Shown here: positions 1 through 5,855 of the stretch, one piece after another
Layout of the letters: every line of letters starts with the position of its first letter
How positions within the stretch are numbered: the first letter of the stretch is position 1
From: a bacterium
GTDB taxonomy: Bacteria > Spirochaetota > JAHITG01
DNA: 7,708 nt
NCBI GenBank assembly: GCA_028711675.1
Contig: JAQTRT010000149.1
Location: 1 to 7,708 of the forward strand
Reading direction: 5' to 3'
Made by a program: the position numbers and the translations under genes
Notes under the pieces: generated by a model
The model's database searches: none
What the model was told of the DNA's origin: nothing
The model's input: the letters and a program-made list of their open reading frames with translations, nothing else

Positions 1-1
1 C

Positions 2-373
2 GAGTACTGGGTCTCCCAGGCTTACGGCGAGAATATTTTCCTGGAACTGGACGAGAAGGATAAACCCAATGTGGATTTCTTCATCCCTAAAAAAGGCGGT
101 ACCATGTACATTGATAATATGGTCATATTAAAAGAGGCCAGGCACAAGGATTGGGCTTACGCGTTCATTAATTACATCCACGAGCCTGAAGTGTACGCCA
201 AGATCGCGGATTTCCTCTCTCTGCCTTCCATCAATGTGGAAGCCAGGAAACATGTGAAGAATCCCACCCTGTATTCGGTCGAGGACCTGGAATCCTGTGA
301 GGTTAAGGATGATCTGGGGGCAGCTCTTGAGCTGTACAATAAGATATGGCAGGAGATCCGGATCGAAAATTAA
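2..373 (+). CDS. potD: Spermidine/putrescine-binding periplasmic protein (PotD-like), C-terminal part
   Basis: This is the end of an ABC-transporter solute-binding protein that captures polyamines in the periplasm and delivers them to a PotBC-type permease. The reading frame is open from position 2, so the gene starts outside the window and about 123 residues are visible. The GTG at 71 is internal and is not the start. Family marks seen are IPKKGGTMYIDNMVI (the PotD pattern of P-K-E/K-G-G followed by an aromatic or acidic stretch and D-N/S), then a helix with DWAYAFINYIHEPEV (PotD: A-x-x-F-I-N-F-L-x-x-P-E-V), and a closing block with DLGAALELYNKIWQEI that matches the terminal helix of PotD. 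The gene is probably the last of a potABCD-type operon lying to the left. Assignment to the family is firm. The exact ligand (spermidine, putrescine or another small cation) cannot be told from this part. Confidence 0.85.
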   Translation, partial: EYWVSQAYGENIFLELDEKDKPNVDFFIPKKGGTMYIDNMVILKEARHKDWAYAFINYIHEPEVYAKIADFLSLPSINVEARKHVKNPTLYSVEDLESCEVKDDLGAALELYNKIWQEIRIEN

Positions 374-376
374 TGC

Positions 377-398
377 AGGCATGAATGGCCTTTTTTTT
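377..398 (+). terminator. Weak intrinsic terminator after the potD-like gene
   Basis: A short stem AGGC (377-380) and GCCT (388-391) with a 7-nt loop runs directly into eight T's (391-398), three bases after the stop codon of the binding-protein gene. The stem is only 4 bp, so termination may be incomplete. A new promoter begins at 401. Confidence 0.45.
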
Positions 399-400
399 CA

Positions 401-428
401 TTGACTCTGATTTAAATTATATTATGAT
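401..428 (+). promoter_or_regulatory. Sigma-70-type promoter of the membrane protein-rtcB-serS operon
   Basis: TTGACT at 401-406 and TATGAT at 423-428 are separated by 16 nt. Each differs from consensus at one base. The predicted transcription start is near 435, giving a 5' leader of about 30 nt. A strong Shine-Dalgarno site, AGGAGGT (451-457), lies 7 nt before the ATG at 465. No convincing promoter was seen in the short gaps further down the gene run, so this one probably serves all four genes. Confidence 0.65.
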
Positions 429-464
429 AGAGAGAAGAAAAAAGAATTTCAGGAGGTAAAAATT

Positions 465-863
465 ATGTTCCTTAAATGGTTGTTAGCTGTGGCTAATCTT
501 GTGGGAGGATTCATTGCCGCTTCCGCTTATATCACGAGTAAAATGCCGACAGTGGCTGATTTTTCCAAGACCCTGACAAAATCGAAACTTCCCATCGGCC
601 TGACCGTGCTGGGTATCAGTATCATCAATATCTTCAATTTCGGCACGGAATACTATCCCAAGCTTTCCCTTATCTTCGGATTGCTGACAGGGATCGTGCT
701 CTCGGTCGAGATCCTGAGCACACTGGGTGTGGATGAGGATATCAAGATCAAGGCTATTGATATATCGGATAAGTTCAGCGTCCCCTGCGGACTGATCTCC
801 ATCATCCTGGGTATCATATTCATCCTGGTCCGGTTCCTGAACGTGATCGAACCATTATTATGA
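465..863 (+). CDS. Small four-helix membrane protein of unknown function
   Basis: I do not recognise this 132-residue protein. It has four clear hydrophobic segments at about residues 4-23, 42-58, 67-86 and 105-125. They are joined by a lysine-rich loop (26-41), a short loop (59-66) and a charged loop with alternating acidic and basic residues (89-104). It is thus an integral inner-membrane protein without an obvious catalytic or binding motif. The start is well supported by the AGGAGGT site 7 nt upstream and the promoter at 401-428. It is the first gene of a tight run, with rtcB starting 7 nt after its stop. Its position hints at a link with RtcB or with translation, but co-transcription alone does not give a function. 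Confidence 0.8.
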   Translation: MFLKWLLAVANLVGGFIAASAYITSKMPTVADFSKTLTKSKLPIGLTVLGISIINIFNFGTEYYPKLSLIFGLLTGIVLSVEILSTLGVDEDIKIKAIDISDKFSVPCGLISIILGIIFILVRFLNVIEPLL

Positions 864-870
864 TCAGGTA

Positions 871-2307
871 ATGAGTTTAATCGATAGAATCAGTGATTTT
901 AGGTACCTGATTAAAAAAGAGAAGGTCCAGGGCATGCGCGTGGACGGAATGATCTATGCCTCCAGCCGGCTTATGGACCATATCAATCAGGAAGAGACCT
1001 TCAAACAGGTCGTGAATGTCGCGTTCCTGCCGGGTATACAGAGATATTCCATCGGTATGCCGGACATCCACTGGGGATACGGATTTCCCATCGGAGGCGT
1101 GGCTGCCCTTGATGCCGGGGACGGAATCGTGTCACCGGGCGGAGTGGGAAGCGATATCAACTGCGGGGTCCGGGTGATCCTGACCCCTCTTACTGTCGAT
1201 GAGATCAAGAATAAAAAAGAGAAGATAATCGAATGGCTCTTCTTTAAAGTTCCTGCCGGGGTGGGGGAAGAGGGTCCCATCAGCTTGACCCAGCCGGAAC
1301 TGGAAAAGGTCGTAAAAGAAGGCGTACCCTGGGCTATTGCGCAAGGGTATGGTTTTGAGGAGGACCTGGATTCCATTGAGGACCAGGGATGCCTGAAAGG
1401 CGCTTCTCTGGCACATGTAAGTAAAACAGCCGTAAAACGGGGACTGCCTCAACTGGGTACACTCGGTTCAGGGAACCATTTTCTGGAGATCCAGAAAGTA
1501 TCAGAGATCTATGAGCCGGAAACGGCTGAAAGGTTCGGATTGTTTAAAGACCAGGTCATGGTCATGATCCATACCGGGTCCAGGGGATTCGGATATCAGG
1601 TCTGCGAGGATTACCTCCAAAGCCTCCAGAGTGTGCAGCAGAAATACGGTTTCCGGCTGCCGGACAGGCAGCTGGCCTCTGCGCCCATCCATTCCAGGGA
1701 AGGGAAAGAGTATATCTCCGCCATGAACGCTGCTGCCAATTATGCCTGGGTGAACAGGCAGGTCATCACGCATTATGTCAGGCTGGGTTTCCAGGAACTC
1801 TTCAGGACAGAACCGCGCGGTTTGAAGGTCCTTTATGATGTGGCCCATAATATCGCCAAGTTCGAGAATCATACCGTAGAAGGCAGGACCAGGTCCCTGC
1901 TGGTGCACAGGAAAGGCGCTACACGTGCTTTTGCCAGGGGAGCCTCCGGCTTGTCAAGCCGGTTCCGTGAGACGGGACAGCCTGTCCTCATACCCGGCGA
2001 CATGGGCCGGGCTTCTTATATCCTGACCGGCACGGAGACCGCCATGAACGATACTTTTGGAACGGTCTGTCACGGTGCCGGAAGGATGATGAGCAGGCAC
2101 CAGGCCAGGAAAAAAGCGGACCGGGAAACACTGTACAGAGAACTGGGTGATAAAGGGATCATACTGAAAGCAAAGAGCTGGAGCTCCGTGGCTGAGGAGA
2201 TCCCGGAAGCGTACAAAGATATAGATGAGATCGTGAACGTGGTCGTGCAGACCGGCCTTGCGAAAAAGGTCGCCAAGCTGACGCCTCTGGCCGTCATGAA
2301 AGGATGA
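871..2307 (+). CDS. rtcB: RNA-splicing ligase RtcB (3'-phosphate/5'-OH RNA ligase)
   Basis: RtcB joins RNA 2',3'-cyclic phosphate or 3'-phosphate ends to 5'-OH ends, using GTP and Mn2+ through a GMP-histidine intermediate. It acts in tRNA splicing or RNA repair in the cytoplasm. The 478-residue product has the full set of expected active-site residues: D95 and C98 in GGVGSDINCGVR, N202 and H203 in GSGNHFLEI, H234 in IHTGSRGFG, H326 and N327 in DVAHNIAKFE, and H401 in CHGAGRMMSR as the guanylylated histidine. It ends in K-G, with the C-terminal lysine that contacts guanine in the family. Its length and residue spacing match the archaeal Pyrococcus-type enzyme (about 480) rather than the shorter E. 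coli type (about 408). Translation may be coupled to the upstream gene, since only AGG at 866-868 precedes the ATG. No archease or RtcA gene is in the window. Confidence 0.96.
   Translation: MSLIDRISDFRYLIKKEKVQGMRVDGMIYASSRLMDHINQEETFKQVVNVAFLPGIQRYSIGMPDIHWGYGFPIGGVAALDAGDGIVSPGGVGSDINCGVRVILTPLTVDEIKNKKEKIIEWLFFKVPAGVGEEGPISLTQPELEKVVKEGVPWAIAQGYGFEEDLDSIEDQGCLKGASLAHVSKTAVKRGLPQLGTLGSGNHFLEIQKVSEIYEPETAERFGLFKDQVMVMIHTGSRGFGYQVCEDYLQSLQSVQQKYGFRLPDRQLASAPIHSREGKEYISAMNAAANYAWVNRQVITHYVRLGFQELFRTEPRGLKVLYDVAHNIAKFENHTVEGRTRSLLVHRKGATRAFARGASGLSSRFRETGQPVLIPGDMGRASYILTGTETAMNDTFGTVCHGAGRMMSRHQARKKADRETLYRELGDKGIILKAKSWSSVAEEIPEAYKDIDEIVNVVVQTGLAKKVAKLTPLAVMKG
2299..2304 (+). promoter_or_regulatory. 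Ribosome binding site of serS inside the end of rtcB
   Basis: AAAGGA sits in the last two sense codons of rtcB, 7 nt before the serS ATG at 2312. It fixes that start and suggests that serS translation is coupled to rtcB. Confidence 0.6.
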
Positions 2308-2311
2308 AATT

Positions 2312-3571
2312 ATGCTTGATTTAAAATTTATCAGTTCGAACAAGGAAGCCGTTGCGGAGATGCTCAGGAAAAGGAACCAGGCATCGCTGATACCCGAAAT
2401 GGAAAGCCTGACCGTCCATTATAACGCGCGGAACGAGGTCCAGATAAAATGCGATGACCTGAGGAACCAGCGGAACACCACGTCGAAGAAGATAGGCCTG
2501 ATTAAAATGTCGGGCGGCGATATCAATTCCGTATCGAACGAGGTCAAGGCCATCAATGCCGAGATCGCCGGACTGGAACAGGAGATCGGGCAGTATGACG
2601 CGAAGATCGACAAGGTCCTGTACGGTATTCCGAACCTCCTTGATGAAAAGGTCCCTGAAGGCAAAGACGAGGCCTCCAACAGGGTCGTCCGTTCGTGGGG
2701 TGAAAAACCGGCCTTTTCTTTCCCGGCCCTGGCCCACTGGGACCTGGCCGAGAAGAACGGCCTGATCGATTTCAAACGGGCCGTTAAACTGTCCGGGGCC
2801 AGGTTCGTGCTTTACAGGGATGCCGGGGCCAAGCTGGAACGGGCCCTGATCAATTTTATGCTCGACGTCCATTGCCGGGAACATCATTATAAAGAGTTCA
2901 TCCCGCCTTTTATTGTGAATGAAAAGACCATGACAGGCACAGGCCAGCTGCCCAAGTTCAAGGAGGACCTGTTCAAGCTGGAGAATTATAATTATTATCT
3001 GATACCCACGGCTGAAGTGCCTCTCACCAACATCCACAGCGATGAGATCCTGAACGAGGATGATGTCCCGCTGTATTACACAGCGTACACACCCTGCTTC
3101 CGGAGCGAGGCCGGGAGCTGGGGCAAGGATACGCGCGGTTTGATCCGGCTCCATCAGTTCAATAAGGTGGAACTGGTGAAGATCGTGAAACCCGAGGATT
3201 CAGCCTCTGAACTGGAAAAACTGGTGAACGAGGCGGAAAAGATACTGCAGCTGCTTAACATCCATTACCGTATCGTAGCCTTGTGCGGCGGAGATACGGG
3301 ATTCTCCTCGTCCATGACCTACGATATCGAAGTATGGCTGCCCGGCATGAACGCATATAAGGAAATATCCTCCTGCAGCAACTGCAGGGATTTCCAGGCC
3401 AGGCGGGCGGGGATCAGGTTCAAGAGGAAATCAACGGGTAAGACGGAGCTCGTGCATACTCTGAACGGTTCGGGCCTGGCCGTTGGCCGGACCTTCCTGG
3501 CCATTCTGGAGAATTACCAGACGCAGGACGGCGGATTCTCCCTTCCCGAAGTATTAAAGAAATATATGTGA
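2312..3571 (+). CDS. serS: Seryl-tRNA synthetase
   Basis: SerS is a class II aminoacyl-tRNA synthetase that charges tRNA(Ser), and tRNA(Sec) where present, with serine. The 419-residue product has normal bacterial length. Residues about 30-100 form the helical N-terminal arm that grips the long variable arm of the tRNA. The catalytic domain follows: TGTGQLPKF (208-216), the serine-binding IPTAEVPLTN (231-240), motif 2 with FRSEAGSWGKDTRGLIR (263-279) and HQFNKVEL (281-288), SSCSNCRDFQARR (353-365), and motif 3 with GSGLAVGRT (386-394). All look intact. It starts 4 nt after rtcB, so the two genes are almost certainly cotranscribed. The pairing of a tRNA-charging enzyme with an RNA ligase is noteworthy but serS is an essential housekeeping gene that could simply share the promoter. 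Confidence 0.97.
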   Translation: MLDLKFISSNKEAVAEMLRKRNQASLIPEMESLTVHYNARNEVQIKCDDLRNQRNTTSKKIGLIKMSGGDINSVSNEVKAINAEIAGLEQEIGQYDAKIDKVLYGIPNLLDEKVPEGKDEASNRVVRSWGEKPAFSFPALAHWDLAEKNGLIDFKRAVKLSGARFVLYRDAGAKLERALINFMLDVHCREHHYKEFIPPFIVNEKTMTGTGQLPKFKEDLFKLENYNYYLIPTAEVPLTNIHSDEILNEDDVPLYYTAYTPCFRSEAGSWGKDTRGLIRLHQFNKVELVKIVKPEDSASELEKLVNEAEKILQLLNIHYRIVALCGGDTGFSSSMTYDIEVWLPGMNAYKEISSCSNCRDFQARRAGIRFKRKSTGKTELVHTLNGSGLAVGRTFLAILENYQTQDGGFSLPEVLKKYM

Positions 3572-3580
3572 ATTATTCTT

Positions 3581-4381
3581 ATGAAGATCATTGATGTCCA
3601 TACACACAGTTTCCCCGATTTCCTGGCTGAAAAGGCCATGGCCCAGCTGATGAAAACGGTCGATACGGAATATAAGGCTTTTCACAAAGGCACTTTAAAG
3701 GACCAGCTCCGCTCCATGGACGAGGCGGGTATCCGTCAGTGCGTGGTCCAGTCCATTGCCACCAGGCCCGAACAGGCGGAGAATATCCTGAAATGGTCTT
3801 TGGAGATCAAGAGCGACAGGGTGGAGCCTTATATTTCCATTCATCCGGATAACACCCGTTATGACGATATCTTAAAGAGAGCAAAGGACCATGATATCCG
3901 CGGCATCAAGCTCCACCCCCATTACCAGGGAGTGAACGCGGATGATGATGCCATGTTCCGCCATTACGAGATATTCTGCAAGTATAATTTCATCGTATTC
4001 TTTCATTCCGGTGAAGATTTAGCTTTTCCCGGGTGCGATAACGCCTCCACAAAAAGGATGAAGAAGGTCATTTTAAAATTCCCGGAAATGAAAGTGATCC
4101 TGGCCCATTATGGCGCTTACCGTGAGTGGGAAGAGGTGTACAGGGAACTGGCAGGCTTGAACGTTTATTTTGAAACGTCGTTCATCCTGGAAGAAGCAGG
4201 TGAGGAGATGTTCCTGAAGATATTAAAGAAGCATTCTGCCGACAGGGTCATGTTCGGGACTGATTCGCCCTGGACCGGCCAGCGGAATGCGGTTCAGCTT
4301 ATGAACAAATGCAGCATCCCGGAGGAAGTAAGGGAGAAGATATATCACAGGAACTATGAGGACCTGCGAGAACGGGGATAA
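3581..4381 (+). CDS. Amidohydrolase-family metal-dependent hydrolase
   Basis: This 266-residue protein belongs to the amidohydrolase (Amidohydro_2 or TatD-like) TIM-barrel superfamily. Metal-ligand positions are visible in order: H7-T-H9 after the first strand (IIDVHTH), K110, H112 and H114 (GIKLHPHY), H142 (FFHSGED), H176 (ILAHYG) and D228 (MFGTDSPW). The substrate cannot be inferred; relatives include decarboxylases, lactonases and nucleases. The start is fixed by the family's opening pattern, with the HxH within the first ten residues. There is no Shine-Dalgarno sequence in the 9-nt gap after serS, so translation may depend on ribosomes finishing serS. It is the last gene of the operon. 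It is followed at once by a hairpin and T-run (4384-4414) and then by the AT-rich islet. Confidence 0.88.
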   Translation: MKIIDVHTHSFPDFLAEKAMAQLMKTVDTEYKAFHKGTLKDQLRSMDEAGIRQCVVQSIATRPEQAENILKWSLEIKSDRVEPYISIHPDNTRYDDILKRAKDHDIRGIKLHPHYQGVNADDDAMFRHYEIFCKYNFIVFFHSGEDLAFPGCDNASTKRMKKVILKFPEMKVILAHYGAYREWEEVYRELAGLNVYFETSFILEEAGEEMFLKILKKHSADRVMFGTDSPWTGQRNAVQLMNKCSIPEEVREKIYHRNYEDLRERG

Positions 4382-4383
4382 TA

Positions 4384-4414
4384 CAGAAAAATGGGGACGG
4401 TTCTGATTTTTTTT
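4384..4414 (+). terminator. Possible intrinsic terminator at the end of the rtcB-serS operon
   Basis: CAGAA (4384-4388) can pair with TTCTG (4401-4405), and the stem is followed by A and a long T-run (4407-4414). The 12-nt loop contains the GGGGACGG core of the repeat described separately, so the site may be terminator, repeat end, or both. A 5-bp AT-rich stem is weak. Confidence 0.4.
4391..4404 (+). repeat. Left copy of a 14-nt imperfect direct repeat bounding the HEPN-like segment
   Basis: ATGGGGACGGTTCT matches ATCGGGACGGTCCT at 5343-5356 at 12 of 14 positions, in the same orientation, 952 bp apart. The longer context, an A-run, the GGGGACGGTTCT core and a T-run, is like a short repeat that I recall as recurrent in many bacterial genomes, sometimes near REP-associated tyrosine transposases. 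That recollection was not checked. Confidence 0.45.
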
Positions 4415-4465
4415 GTTTTATACAGTAAGGGGGAAATTAAATAACCAATAGGGGCAATTAAAGGG

Positions 4466-4507
4466 TATCTGATAATAGAGAATGAGGGTGTGTCCTATAT
4501 CAGATAT
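4466..4507. promoter_or_regulatory. Paired TATC-N-GATA palindromes, candidate operator
   Basis: TATCTGATA (4466-4474) and ATATCAGATAT (4497-4507) are each palindromic around one central base and are also reverse complements of each other over 9 bp. Their centres (4470 and 4502) are 32 bp apart, close to three helical turns. The right copy lies where the -35 element would be for the TATAAT at 4523-4528, so a dimeric repressor bound there would block transcription of the HEPN-like gene. The spacing is seen in the sequence; the regulatory role is inferred. Confidence 0.4.
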
Positions 4508-4522
4508 CAATACCGTTTTTAT

Positions 4523-4528
4523 TATAAT
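4523..4528 (+). promoter_or_regulatory. -10 element of the HEPN-like gene, near-leaderless start
   Basis: A perfect TATAAT lies 8 nt before the ATG at 4537, so the transcript would start at about 4535 with almost no 5' leader. No -35 match is seen at the expected distance and no Shine-Dalgarno site precedes the ATG. An in-frame TAA at 4525-4527 rules out a longer reading frame. Confidence 0.4.
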
Positions 4529-4536
4529 ATAAAGCA

Positions 4537-4983
4537 ATGATAAACAAAAAACTGAATAAAGATTCAATCATCAGTCAATTGTTTGCAGCGGAATTGCAGT
4601 TTCGGTTAGCTTCTGCTGTCAGATTAGCAACAACAATGAAAGAGCAACCGCTTGACTTACCTGTCCAATGGATTTACGGTAAACATCATATTAAATATAA
4701 TGAAGTGGCTTTACGCGAAGATCAAGCTGAATATGCATCATATCTGCTTCATCAATCAGCTACTTTTCTAATGGCTACAGAAATTAAGAATGCCATTGTT
4801 GCAGTCACAGAAGACTCCACAAACCATAAAAATAATTATATATCTGATGCATTTCAAATCGCACGATTCATTAGAAATGCTTTTACTCATCATCCGTTCA
4901 AACCAGTTTGGTCTATTGAAAAAAATATCAAGGAAAAAAATTTAATGTACCTGGTATTATCGAATTGGATACGACTAATTTAA
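4537..4983 (+). CDS. HEPN-like protein, N-terminal part of a frame-disrupted gene
   Basis: I do not recognise the family by name. The 148-residue product is largely helical. At residues 113-118 it has R-N-A-F-T-H, a match to the R-[N/D/H]-x3-H catalytic motif of HEPN RNases, set in FIRNAFTHHPF and preceded by a helix (about 65-90) as in two-helix HEPN cores. Such proteins are metal-independent RNases in toxin-antitoxin, abortive-infection and CRISPR systems, but non-nuclease relatives exist. The last 14 residues (from about 135) look non-native. At the A7 run 4934-4940, the -1 frame continues as a sensible protein for another 119 codons. A joined product would be about 253 residues. The gene is AT-rich, unlike the operon to its left, and is near-leaderless. 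It lies beside hicAB, which supports a defence or toxin role. HEPN assignment rests on the motif alone. Confidence 0.55.
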   Translation: MINKKLNKDSIISQLFAAELQFRLASAVRLATTMKEQPLDLPVQWIYGKHHIKYNEVALREDQAEYASYLLHQSATFLMATEIKNAIVAVTEDSTNHKNNYISDAFQIARFIRNAFTHHPFKPVWSIEKNIKEKNLMYLVLSNWIRLI

Positions 4984-5297
4984 ATGAAAAGTCGTTTAAC
5001 TGGAAACACTATGGCGGTTATTTAGCAATATTAAAATTGTCCCATTTTGTTCGATTTAATATTTTAAAAGATAAATCAAAGAAACCATGTGATAGAATTT
5101 TACCTAAACCCCAAAAGGTATATATTCAATATGGCGATCTCATCTTGAAAAAGATAAATAAAATACCAAAGACTGCAAAAAAAAACAAACAGAGTGGAAA
5201 TATTATAAATTTAGGTGGAGGTTATAAAATTATTGGAGGGAAATTATTTATCGCTAATCCAAAAGATAATACCATTAATAACCAAAAGAACCGATAA
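4938..5297 (+). pseudogene. C-terminal part of the HEPN-like gene in the -1 frame
   Basis: This frame joins the upstream gene at the A7 run. Read from there it gives K-F-N-V-P-G-I-I-E-L-D-T-T-N-L-N and then SFNWKHYGGYLAILKLSHFV, which reads like continuous globular protein across the overlap. The upstream frame hits a stop at 4981-4983 after only 14 codons. A separate start is unlikely: the first candidate is the TTG at 4965, which lies inside the conserved-looking stretch and has no ribosome site. The remainder is lysine-rich (PKPQKVYIQYGDLILKKI) and ends in a glycine-rich hairpin-like turn (NLGGGYKIIGGKLF). No domain is recognised. The break may be a real loss of function, programmed -1 slippage on A-AAA-AAT, transcriptional slippage on A7, or a sequencing error in a homopolymer. 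Confidence 0.5.
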
Positions 5298-5342
5298 GAT
5301 ATATCCGAGAAAATTAAAAGATGATTATACGGGAATATTATT

Positions 5343-5356
5343 ATCGGGACGGTCCT
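5343..5356 (+). repeat. Right copy of the 14-nt imperfect direct repeat
   Basis: ATCGGGACGGTCCT is the partner of 4391-4404, with 12 of 14 identities. It lies in the 61-nt gap between the convergent HEPN-like gene and hicB, which ends at 5359. The core GGAC-G-GTCC is itself palindromic. Confidence 0.4.
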
Positions 5357-5358
5357 TA

Positions 5359-5568
5359 CTATGCGTACATCAGCTTGCCTTTAGGTTGAGGGATCTCGCG
5401 TCCCAGTTCTTTGGCCGTTTCAAGCCATTCCTTGATGATTATTTCCGCGTTGTTTAAAGCCTGCTGGTAAGTCTTCCCGTCAGCCATGCATCCCGGCAGT
5501 TCGGGAACTTCAGCAATATATGCCCGGTCTTCCTTACTCCAGTATATAATGACCTCATATTTTATCAT
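5359..5568 (-). CDS. hicB: HicB-family antitoxin
   Basis: HicB neutralises the HicA RNase by direct binding. The 69-residue product shows the HicB N-terminal fold in full: the opening strand YEVIIYWSKEDRAYIAEVPE, the signature ELPGCMADGKTYQQALNN (residues 23-40), and then a helix with EIIIKEWLETAKELGREIP. It stops there, without the C-terminal ribbon-helix-helix or HTH DNA-binding domain found in longer HicB proteins, so autorepression through its own DNA-binding domain is unlikely. It starts 4 nt after the hicA stop, and its ribosome site AGGAG (5578-5582, - strand) lies within the last codons of hicA, so translation is coupled. The toxin-first order is usual for hicAB. Its end converges on the end of the HEPN-like gene. 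Confidence 0.9.
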   Translation of the reverse strand: MIKYEVIIYWSKEDRAYIAEVPELPGCMADGKTYQQALNNAEIIIKEWLETAKELGREIPQPKGKLMYA

Positions 5569-5572
5569 AATT

Positions 5573-5821
5573 TTATTCTCCTAATCTATACTTTATAAGC
5601 ATATTACGGATCTGATTAATCTGATAAGACTTGGCCTTTGAGCCTTTCGGTTGAATATTGATAATTTCTTCAACTTCATCTTTGTAAAAAATATGATGAC
5701 TGCCTTTGATCCGTTCCCGAAAACCTAATTTTTTAAGTAAATGACATAATCCGTTAAAAGGGATGTTAGCATCCGAAGACCCTTTTAGGATTTTTTCTAA
5801 TAGTTTTTGAGGCTGACTCAC
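5573..5821 (-). CDS. hicA: HicA-family mRNA interferase toxin
   Basis: HicA is a small RNA-binding toxin of dsRBD-like fold that cleaves mRNA and stops growth when not bound by HicB. The 82-residue product has the family core LLKKLGFRERIKGSHHIFYK (residues 28-47), with the catalytic histidine in G40-S41-H42-H43. It then has the strand EEIINIQPKG and the terminal helix YQINQIRNMLIKYRL. An N-terminal extension of about 20 residues (KILKGSSDANIPF) is typical of one HicA subgroup, so the gene looks complete. The start is GTG at 5821, with no Shine-Dalgarno site. A good promoter places transcription initiation at or next to this GTG, so the mRNA is probably leaderless. The gene pair sits at the right side of the AT-rich islet and may help to stabilise it. 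Confidence 0.9.
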   Translation of the reverse strand: MSQPQKLLEKILKGSSDANIPFNGLCHLLKKLGFRERIKGSHHIFYKDEVEEIINIQPKGSKAKSYQINQIRNMLIKYRLGE

Positions 5822-5827
5822 TATAGT

Positions 5828-5855
5828 AATATATGGAATTCATTTAGATTGTCAA
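5828..5855 (-). promoter_or_regulatory. Promoter of hicAB, predicting a leaderless transcript
   Basis: On the - strand a perfect TTGACA (5855-5850) and TATATT (5833-5828) are separated by 16 nt. Initiation about 7 nt after the -10 falls at 5821, which is the first base of the hicA GTG codon. Confidence 0.65.

Noticed and set aside
71..373. A complete 100-residue gene starting at GTG 71
   Set aside because: The frame is open back to position 2 and the upstream residues (EYWVSQAYGENIF) fit the PotD family, so this is the end of a larger gene.
2321..3154. A 277-residue open frame on the - strand within serS
   Set aside because: It is opposite a fully conserved seryl-tRNA synthetase and reflects GC-rich codon use. 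The protein has no sensible features.
5347..5355. GGAC-G-GTCC palindrome after hicB as a terminator
   Set aside because: A one-base loop cannot form a hairpin and no T-run follows on the - strand. It is better treated as the core of the repeat.
5215..5457. An 80-residue + strand frame spanning the end of the HEPN-like gene and hicB
   Set aside because: It overlaps both genes in the wrong frame or strand and its sequence changes character midway.
5815..5826. GACTCACTATAG, a 12-nt match to the core of the phage T7 promoter on the + strand
   Set aside because: The upstream TAATAC part is absent (GAGGCT instead), and the bases are explained by the first codons of hicA and its -10 region on the other strand. 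It looks like coincidence.
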